Source: Lentisphaeria bacterium (GTDB taxonomy: Bacteria > Verrucomicrobiota > Lentisphaeria > Victivallales > Victivallaceae). Taken from it: 64,000 nucleotides of DNA. Shown here in pieces: positions 58,557 through 64,000 of this stretch. The translations under genes and the position numbers were made by a program. The stretch spans positions 1 to 64,000 of the forward strand of contig JAFTRX010000101.1 of NCBI GenBank assembly GCA_017462015.1, given 5' to 3'. Numbering within the stretch: position 1 is the first letter of the stretch; each line of letters starts with the position of its first letter. The notes beneath the pieces were generated by a model that was not told where the DNA came from, did not search any database, and worked only from the letters and a program-made list of their open reading frames with translations.

Positions 58557-59891
58557 TCAGAAACCGATCTTGTTTTCCAGGTAATCCCGGAGCTGGGTGA
58601 TGTTGACACGATCCTGCTGCATGGTGTCGCGGTTACGGACGGTGACCGCGTTGTCATTGACGGAATCAAAGTCAAAGGTGATGCAGTAGGGAGTACCGAT
58701 CTCATCCTGACGGCGGTAACGCTTACCGATGCTTCCGGTTTCATCATATTCACTGCGGAAGTAACGGTTGATATCTTTATAAAGTTCGTAGGCGTTTTCC
58801 TTGAGCTTCTTGGACTGCGGCAGAACGGCGACCTGGATCGGCGCGACGCGGGCAGGCAGATGGAGAACGATACGGGTATCTTCATCCATGCCTTCCTTGG
58901 CAGTGGCAGCCTTTTCTTCATCGTAGGCGCGGCAGAGCAACGCCAGCATGGTGCGGTCGAGACCGACACTGGTTTCGATGACCGTCGGCATGAGAGTACG
59001 ATGGTTGTCGTGGTCGACATACTGGAGATTTTCGCCGGAGAATTCGCTGTGACGGCTCAAATCCCAGGTTCCGCGATGGTGGACACCTTCGAGTTCGCCC
59101 CAGCCGAAGGGGAACTTGACTTCGATGTCGATGGCGGCTTTGGCATAGTGCGCAAGCTTTTCATGTTCATAAATGCGCATGAAGTCGTCGGAGAATTCCA
59201 GCTTGTCGCGGTAATATTTGATACGCTGTTCTTTCCAGTACTCAAACCATTCCATACCCTCTTCACCGTCGCAGAAGAATTCCATTTCCATCTGGGTGAA
59301 TTCACGGCTGCGGAAGGTGAAGTTACGGGGATTGATCTCGTTACGGAACGCTTTACCGATCTGCGCCACACCAAACGGGAGCTTCTGACGGGCGGCAATG
59401 CGTACGCTGTGGAAGTCAACGAAGATCGGCTGGCAGGATTCGGCGCGCAGATAGGCGACGTGTTCATCGTCAAAAACCGGACCGACAAAGGTCTTCATCA
59501 TAAGATTGAACTCTTTGGGTTCAGTCAGATTCTTGGAACCGCAGTTGGGACAGGTGGTCTGGTCCGGCATCTGATCGACACGGTGACGGGCTTTGCAATC
59601 TTTGCAGTCGGTCATCAGGTCGCTGAACTGGTCGATGTGACCGGATGCCTTCCAGATGGTGGGGTTGGCGATGATAGTGGAATCGAGGCCTTCAACATTG
59701 TCGCGGGTTTCGACCATTTCGTGCCACCAGAGGTTTTCGATGGCGCGTTTCATACGGGAACCGTAGGGACCATAGTCCCAGAAACCGTTGAATCCGCCGT
59801 AAATTTCCGAACTGGGGAACACAAATCCGCGGCGCTTGCACAAACTTACGATTTTGTCCATCAACTCCTGACTCTTGAAATCATCCGACAT
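58557..59891 (-). CDS. glyS: Glycyl-tRNA synthetase (single-chain type)
   Basis: 444 aa, class II homodimeric GlyRS. MDKIVSLCKRRGFVFPSSEIYGGFNGFWDYGPYGSRMKRAIENLWW is the family start; FNLMMKTFVGP, FRNEINPRNFTFRSREFTQMEMEFF (motif 2) and ETSVGLDRTMLALLCRAYDE (motif 3) are present, with a C-terminal anticodon domain. A zinc-like set of cysteines (CKDCKARHRV, TTCPNCGSKN) lies in the insertion near 95-120. AAGGAT precedes the start. Confidence 0.96.
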   Translation of the reverse strand: MSDDFKSQELMDKIVSLCKRRGFVFPSSEIYGGFNGFWDYGPYGSRMKRAIENLWWHEMVETRDNVEGLDSTIIANPTIWKASGHIDQFSDLMTDCKDCKARHRVDQMPDQTTCPNCGSKNLTEPKEFNLMMKTFVGPVFDDEHVAYLRAESCQPIFVDFHSVRIAARQKLPFGVAQIGKAFRNEINPRNFTFRSREFTQMEMEFFCDGEEGMEWFEYWKEQRIKYYRDKLEFSDDFMRIYEHEKLAHYAKAAIDIEVKFPFGWGELEGVHHRGTWDLSRHSEFSGENLQYVDHDNHRTLMPTVIETSVGLDRTMLALLCRAYDEEKAATAKEGMDEDTRIVLHLPARVAPIQVAVLPQSKKLKENAYELYKDINRYFRSEYDETGSIGKRYRRQDEIGTPYCITFDFDSVNDNAVTVRNRDTMQQDRVNITQLRDYLENKIGF

Positions 59892-59942
59892 AATAATATC
59901 CTTTCATTAAAAATTAATGTAACAATATTTCATCAAAAAGAT

Positions 59943-59971
59943 AATATAACTCTGAAATCGCTTTTTTACAA
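59943..59971 (-). promoter_or_regulatory. Promoter of the glyS-rdgC-trmB-tyrS operon
   Basis: Minus strand TTGTAA (59966-59971), 17 bases, TATATT (59943-59948), leaving a leader of about 45 nt. No T-box leader was seen. Confidence 0.65.
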
Positions 59972-60034
59972 GTGGTTTAACACCGTAAATACAACTGTCT
60001 CATAAAAAAACGATCAACGGCGGCGCCATTGGGA

Positions 60035-60120
60035 GCCATCAGCAGAGTGCTGATGGCGTGAAGAGCGCCTCCGGCGCGTGAAGATGTGAAGGTGTGAAGT
60101 GCGCCCTTGCGGGCGTAAGG
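60035..60120. repeat. Hairpin plus GTGAAG tandem island upstream of the abiE pair
   Basis: A perfect 9-bp stem GCCATCAGC/GCTGATGGC (60035-60043 with 60049-60057) is followed by GCGTGAAGA, GCGCCTCCGGCGC, three GTGAAG-type units (near 60078-60100) and a GCGCCCTTGCGGGCG hairpin. Non-coding, between divergent genes. Confidence 0.65.
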
Positions 60121-60144
60121 ATGTGATATTTTCCTCAATCAGCA

Positions 60145-60177
60145 CTTGACATTGTGCGACTTTATGATAAATTATAT
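60145..60177 (+). repeat. 33-bp direct repeat, left copy, containing a TTGACA box
   Basis: Matches 61948-61980 at 30 of 33 bases. It begins CTTGACATTGTGCGA and contains a -35-like TTGACA (60146-60151) with TAAATT 16 bases on (60168-60173), so it probably includes the abiE promoter and perhaps the antitoxin's operator. Confidence 0.85.
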
Positions 60178-60197
60178 ATCGTACAAGAGGTAAAACA

Positions 60198-60995
60198 ATG
60201 AATACGACAGATCACAGACAGCAAAACTTTTTGAGAGCTTATCGGGTATTTAATACCGATGAGTGGGAACGTTATTGTTCGTTGTCCGGTCATCACAGCC
60301 GCAACCGTCTTGTAAAATTGGCTAAAAGCAATAAAATACGCAAAATACGCAACCGTTTGTATTCCGTTGTCCCGGAAGGTATGGAGCATTTTACTCCCCC
60401 GGCATTGTTGACTGCTGCTAAACTTACTCCGGACGCAGTTTTGGGGTATCGTTCTGCACTCTCTTTTTACGGAATGTCCCGCAATGCTTATTCCAGTCAT
60501 ACTTTTCTTTCCAAACACCGTATAAAACCCTGTACGGTGAATGATACATTGTTTCAACCTTGTTTGCCGCCTAAAAGTTTACATGATTTCAATACTTTGG
60601 TTGAAGAATACCGCATGTGGGATACTCCCGTAAGAGTGGTCGCAAAAGAGCGTTTACTGGTTGATCTGCTTGACCGAATGGAGTTGTCAGGAGGCTGGGA
60701 GGAAATAACCAATGCGTTTATGTACGAAACTGATCTCAACTGGCAGAAAGTGCTTGCTTATACCAAAGAGCTCAATCATCCGGCAACAGCGGCAAGATTG
60801 GGATTTATGCTTGAAAAATTTCAAAACTCCATGGGTGTTCCAGAGGAAGTATTAACCGAATTATCACTATTGACACCCAAAACACCTGAACACTTTTACC
60901 GTTCCAATCGGAAGGGAAATTTCGTTAAACGCTGGAACCTTTATGTGCCGGAAGATATGTTGAAACCGATGGAGGAAAACGATTATGAATTTTGA
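60198..60995 (+). CDS. Type IV toxin-antitoxin AbiEi-like antitoxin
   Basis: 265 aa. The N-terminal winged helix (WERYCSLSGHHSRNRLVKLAKSNKIRKIRNRLYSVVPEG) and the central domain (TPPALLTAAKLTPDAVLGYRSALSFYGMS, RVVAKERLLVDLLDRMELSGGWEE) fit AbiEi/COG5340 antitoxins, which repress their own operon. AGAGG lies 7 bases before the start. It overlaps the toxin gene by 11 bp. Base composition is more AT-rich than the neighbours, suggesting acquisition by transfer. Confidence 0.85.
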   Translation: MNTTDHRQQNFLRAYRVFNTDEWERYCSLSGHHSRNRLVKLAKSNKIRKIRNRLYSVVPEGMEHFTPPALLTAAKLTPDAVLGYRSALSFYGMSRNAYSSHTFLSKHRIKPCTVNDTLFQPCLPPKSLHDFNTLVEEYRMWDTPVRVVAKERLLVDLLDRMELSGGWEEITNAFMYETDLNWQKVLAYTKELNHPATAARLGFMLEKFQNSMGVPEEVLTELSLLTPKTPEHFYRSNRKGNFVKRWNLYVPEDMLKPMEENDYEF

Positions 60996-61947
60996 TGAAA
61001 ACGCCATCAATACTGTACATCAGCAAAGCGGATTTGACCCGCTCTACATCGAAAAAGTCCTTCGTTTATTGGGGATTTTAGAGCTCTTTTTCTCCAATTT
61101 AGTTTTGAAAGACAAATACGTCATTAAAGGAGGAACCGCCCTGAATCTGTTCCATTTCAAACTTCCCCGGCTGTCTGTGGATATCGATCTCAACTATCTT
61201 GGGCTTGATCGGGAAATTATGCTTACTGACCGTCAGGAACATGAACAGATTTTGAGCGGATTACTTGCTGATAACGGTTACAACTTGAAGCGTATTCCAA
61301 GTGAACATGCCGGTGGCAAGTGGCGTTTGGGATATCGCAGTTATTCCGGCATTACTCAAAATATTGAACTGGATCTCAATTATATGCATCGTATTGCATT
61401 GATGCCGGTCGAAAAACGCTCATCATTTCCGCTTGGCGTGTTCAAAGCTGATAATATTCCGGTATTGAATATTCACGAATTGGCAGCCGGGAAGCTTTGT
61501 GCATTGATCGCCAGATGCAAACCGCGTGATCTCTTTGATGCGTATCACCTGCTGAATTGTGCTGAACTTGATTTGCAGACATTACGCCGGTGTTTCGTTG
61601 TTTATGCCGCATTCAATAAAGTTGACTTTTCTGAAATATCTTGTCTTGGAGAATTGAAGTTTGACACACAGCAATTCCGGCAGGAACTCATGGAAACGCT
61701 GGCACACAGCACTACTGCTGATACTCCACAACAATATCTTGAAAAATTGTTGAATGGCTGCCAGGAAAAGCTGAATGCGATCTTGCCATTTACTGAGTCT
61801 GAATTGGCGTTCCTTACCGCTGTTAATAAACATGGGGAAATCAAGCCGGAACTGCTGAATAATTCTCCAACATGGTGCGAATTTGTGAGTAAGCATCCAA
61901 TGCTGCAATGGAAAGTATTCAATGTCCGTAAACATTACGGATTATAA
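60985..61947 (+). CDS. AbiEii/AbiGii nucleotidyltransferase toxin
   Basis: 320 aa. VIKGGTALNLFHFKLPRLSVDIDLNYLG (Gly49-Gly50, Asp66 and Asp68) is the nucleotidyltransferase core of the AbiEii/MenA family, and LNIHELAAGKLCALIARCKPRDLFDAYHLL is its second signature. Related toxins add nucleotides to tRNA or bind GTP to arrest growth, often blocking phage. GGAGG precedes the start within the antitoxin gene. The stop is followed at once by the right 33-bp repeat. Confidence 0.9.
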   Translation: MNFDENAINTVHQQSGFDPLYIEKVLRLLGILELFFSNLVLKDKYVIKGGTALNLFHFKLPRLSVDIDLNYLGLDREIMLTDRQEHEQILSGLLADNGYNLKRIPSEHAGGKWRLGYRSYSGITQNIELDLNYMHRIALMPVEKRSSFPLGVFKADNIPVLNIHELAAGKLCALIARCKPRDLFDAYHLLNCAELDLQTLRRCFVVYAAFNKVDFSEISCLGELKFDTQQFRQELMETLAHSTTADTPQQYLEKLLNGCQEKLNAILPFTESELAFLTAVNKHGEIKPELLNNSPTWCEFVSKHPMLQWKVFNVRKHYGL

Positions 61948-61980
61948 CTTGACATTGTGCGATTTTTTGATAAATCATAT
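61948..61980 (+). repeat. 33-bp direct repeat, right copy
   Basis: Begins on the base after the toxin stop codon and matches 60145-60177 at 30 of 33 positions. Its TTGACA box faces a region with no plus-strand gene. Confidence 0.85.
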
Positions 61981-62114
61981 TTTCAAATCCGCGCTCATTT
62001 ATCCTTCAATGGTTCGATGTGGATATTTCCCCCGACTTCACGGATTTTGAATTTGCCTGTGGATTTCTTCCAAAGCCAGCTTGAATTGATCGTTAAAATA
62101 TAGTGATCGTCCCG

Positions 62115-62206
62115 CTTTTGTGAAAAATCTTTACTGCTCCTAAGCAGTTGCAAGGCGAAGAGATTGTCCGCGAGGCGCTGCTGCAGTAAAGATTTTTACA
62201 AAAAAC
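62115..62206 (+). repeat. Short relative (D) of the interspersed hairpin element with terminal inverted repeats
   Basis: The right half (GATTGTCCGCGAGGCGCTGCTGCAGT, then AAAGATTTTTACAAAAA) matches the right end of copies A and B. The ends are inverted repeats: 62115-62137 against 62183-62205 pair over 21-22 bases with one gap. The left part of the long element is missing. Confidence 0.7.
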
Positions 62207-62222
62207 GGAACAGTGTAAACAA

Positions 62223-63578
62223 TCAGACGATACGTCCGGTTTTGATGACCTCACTCATCCACTTTGCACTGAGCTTGGGTGTGCGTTCCAGCGTGGAATA
62301 GTTGATGTAGATATATCCGAATCGGGGACGGAAGCCGTGATGCCATTCCAGATTATCCATCAAACTCCAATGATAATAACCCGTTACAGGTATTCCTTCC
62401 CGTACCGCTTTGGCAAGATACAACAACTGCAATCTCAAATGCCGGATGCGTTCATCATCATAAACATTTCCATCGGGCGCCAGCACGTCGGTCAATGACC
62501 GTTTGCCGTTTTCCGTGATCCGGATTTCCGGCACATTATACAGTTCATGGGCGATCCGGCATCCCCAATACATCGCCGCCGGTTCAAAATAGAAGTCGGC
62601 GATACCCGTCTGCCGGGCGAGATCGGTCTCTTCAAAGATATAATAACCTTCTTTCGTCTCCGGCGCGGGGCGCAACCGCTTACCGTGGTAGATATTCAAT
62701 CCCAGCCAATCCAGTTTCTGTCCGATGATCTTCATATCTTCATCGGTGAATTCCGGTGCATCATCTCCCTCTTTTTCCAAATAACAATCCAGATATTTAC
62801 CTTCCATCACCGCGGTGAGAAAGTGGGCATTGCACTCCCGGAACGCCTTTTTGGCGGCATCGACATATTCCGGGGTGTCGATCAGCGGAACCATGAAATT
62901 GGAATTTTCCGCCAGTGAAATTTTTGCTTCGCTGTCCGCCGCACGCAATGCGCTCAACGCCGTTCCGTGTGCCAGCAGCAGATGGTGCCGGATCTGATTG
63001 ACCCGTTTTTTGGGGAGCTTCAGCCCCGGCGCGATCAATCCCATACTGTATGCCACGTCAGATGCGGCAAGAAATTCATTAGTAGTACAGTAATACTTGA
63101 TCAAACCTTTGAACTCTTCTCCGATTTTTGCGGCATATTCACCGAAATATTTGACGCACTCCCGTGATTCCCAACCGCCGAAATCTTTTTGCAGAGCCAA
63201 CGGCAGATCCCAGTGATAAAGAGTCACACTGGGTTCGACACCGTTTTTCAGCAACTCTTCGCAAACGCGCTTGTAGTGATCGATACCTTTCTGATTGACC
63301 TTGCCCCTGCCATCCGGAAAAATCCGGCTCCACGCGAAGCTGAAACGGTAACCGGTCAGACCGATCTGCCGCATCAATGCGATGTCTTCTTTGTACCGGT
63401 GATAATGGTCACAGGCGATATTGCCATTAACATCGTCCCGCATGGCTCCGGGACGTTTTTCAAACTCGTTCCAAACGGAAGCTCCTTTACCATCTTCAAA
63501 TGGGGCGCCTTCGACCTGATAACTGGCGGTGGCGCTGCCCCAGACAAAATTTTCGGGAAAATCCCGTACAATACTCAT
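62223..63578 (-). CDS. Glycoside hydrolase family 1 beta-glycosidase
   Basis: 451 aa, full-length cytoplasmic GH1 barrel. FPENFVWGSATASYQVEGA at the start, Glu168 in TTNEF as acid/base, Glu356 in ITENG as nucleophile, and WSLMDNLEWHHGFRPRFG near the end. It cleaves beta-glucosides, beta-galactosides or their 6-phosphates; the C-terminal residues that recognise phosphate were not seen, so plain sugars are favoured. The canonical TxNEP is TTNEF here. GAGGA precedes the start. Repeat element B begins 30 bp upstream. Confidence 0.94.
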   Translation of the reverse strand: MSIVRDFPENFVWGSATASYQVEGAPFEDGKGASVWNEFEKRPGAMRDDVNGNIACDHYHRYKEDIALMRQIGLTGYRFSFAWSRIFPDGRGKVNQKGIDHYKRVCEELLKNGVEPSVTLYHWDLPLALQKDFGGWESRECVKYFGEYAAKIGEEFKGLIKYYCTTNEFLAASDVAYSMGLIAPGLKLPKKRVNQIRHHLLLAHGTALSALRAADSEAKISLAENSNFMVPLIDTPEYVDAAKKAFRECNAHFLTAVMEGKYLDCYLEKEGDDAPEFTDEDMKIIGQKLDWLGLNIYHGKRLRPAPETKEGYYIFEETDLARQTGIADFYFEPAAMYWGCRIAHELYNVPEIRITENGKRSLTDVLAPDGNVYDDERIRHLRLQLLYLAKAVREGIPVTGYYHWSLMDNLEWHHGFRPRFGYIYINYSTLERTPKLSAKWMSEVIKTGRIV

Positions 63579-63607
63579 AACAAATTATCCTCTGATTAGT
63601 TGTTATC

Positions 63608-63792
63608 TCATTTTTTGTGAGAAATCTAAACTGCGGCGGCGCCTCGTGGGCAATCTTACCAGCAAATCTGCGGACTCATCTTCAGTCGAGGACAATAGTC
63701 CACTCCTTCAGCTTCGCCTTGATTTACCGGCAACCTTGCCGCACGATCCATCCGCCGATTGCAAACGACTGTTTTTATTCTTGACAAATCAC
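63608..63792 (-). repeat. Interspersed hairpin element, copy B
   Basis: Inverted copy of 12418-12602 with 5 mismatches and no gaps over 185 bp. Two mismatches fall in the long stem and exchange paired positions (GCTGGT/GCCGGT in A, GCCGGT/GCTGGT here); three lie in the apical loop. It sits 30 bp upstream of the GH1 start and may carry or replace its promoter. Confidence 0.88.
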
Positions 63793-63825
63793 CGTGACAG
63801 GGCGGCGGCGCAGTCGGGCGCTTCT

Positions 63826-63896
63826 CTTCGCATTGCAACTGCGCCGGAGCAGTCGAGTACAGTCGTACCCCTTGTCCCGGCGCAGCCTTGGCGAAG
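63826..63896 (-). repeat. Hairpin element E, related apical loop
   Basis: A 71-bp hairpin: TTCGC/GCGAA outer pairs, a perfect 9-bp stem CTGCGCCGG/CCGGCGCAG (63877-63885 with 63839-63847), and an apical GGGTAC-GACT-GTACTC. The apical sequence TACGACTGTACTCGAC is identical to that of copy C. The outer stem differs, so it is a diverged family member or a relative. Confidence 0.7.
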
Positions 63897-63910
63897 CGAA
63901 CCATTACCGA

Positions 63911-64000
63911 TTAGTTTGCCCGCCGTACCTCAATGCGATCGACACGGAGATATTCAACATTTTTCGGGTTGAACGGCGCCTTGATATTGATCAACTGATA
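63911..64000 (-). CDS. C-terminal end of a minus-strand gene (partial)
   Basis: Open from the window edge to TAA at 63911-63913: 29 residues ending APFNPKNVEYLRVDRIEVRRAN. The alternating hydrophobic pattern suggests a final beta-strand pair, as in carbohydrate-binding or glycosidase C-terminal domains. Too short to name. Confidence 0.55.
   Translation of the reverse strand, partial: YQLINIKAPFNPKNVEYLRVDRIEVRRAN

Noticed and set aside
1-64000. tRNA and rRNA genes, T-box or cobalamin riboswitch
   Set aside because: No cloverleaf, rRNA segment, T-box sequence ahead of glyS or tyrS, or B12-box ahead of the metH operon was recognised by eye; a covariance-model search would be needed to exclude them.

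Overview
The window reads as a chromosomal piece of a free-living, carbohydrate-degrading bacterium of the Lentisphaerota/Victivallales type (PVC superphylum). This placement is inference from content: two DUF4838 (GH67-like) secreted proteins, pseudopilins with an [22 protein letters not shown]-type helix sitting next to large secreted enzymes, a GH1 enzyme, a BNR sialidase-like protein, and many GntR/AraC/WYL regulators. No rRNA or tRNA gene was seen. Where promoters can be read they look like TTGACA-N16/17-TATATT, and most genes have a GGAG-type ribosome binding site.

Layout. 1-162: GC-rich palindromes. 163-9444 (minus): polysaccharide-related cluster (two DUF4838 proteins, an Ntn-hydrolase, a pseudopilin, an unassigned 695-aa protein), facing a GntR-type regulator and an SMP-30 lactonase (9610-11545, plus). 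11620-14045: nitroreductase, WYL regulator, two possible tiny proteins. 14133-21900 (minus): ribosomal protein cluster rplV-rpsC-rplP-rpmC-rpsQ-rplN-rplX-rplE-rpsN-rpsH-rplF-rplR-rpsE-rplO-secY-cmk, cut off upstream of rplV and driven by its own promoter and a long folded leader. 22560-25334: sodium symporter and MATE pump. 25457-30451: 1030-aa secreted protein plus pseudopilin, controlled by a divergent AraC regulator. 30453-35153 (minus): two tandem esterases, a stand-alone cobalamin-reactivation protein and a MetH lacking that domain. 35312-40239 (plus): FadR-type regulator, sialidase-like protein, HpaI-type aldolase, beta-propeller protein and acetyltransferase in one operon. 40261-54699 (minus): two giant repetitive proteins (1604 and 2890 aa) and a small cysteine-rich one. 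55129-59891 (minus): glyS-rdgC-trmB-tyrS-trxA. 60198-61947: AbiE-type toxin-antitoxin pair bracketed by 33-bp direct repeats. 62223-63578: GH1 beta-glycosidase. 63911-64000: C-terminal end of another minus-strand gene.

The most unusual feature is a family of about 126-bp interspersed elements (12453-12578, 22434-22559 and, inverted, near 63632-63757, with shorter relatives at 62115-62206 and 63826-63896). They fold by hand into one long hairpin, and differences between copies fall in paired positions and mostly keep the pairing. One copy abuts the point where the ribosomal operon is broken. Other notable structures are a perfect 25-bp palindrome inside the leader of a pseudopilin gene, a perfect 27-bp inverted repeat made of 10-bp tandem units between the two giant genes, and regulator sites that overlap recognisable promoters.
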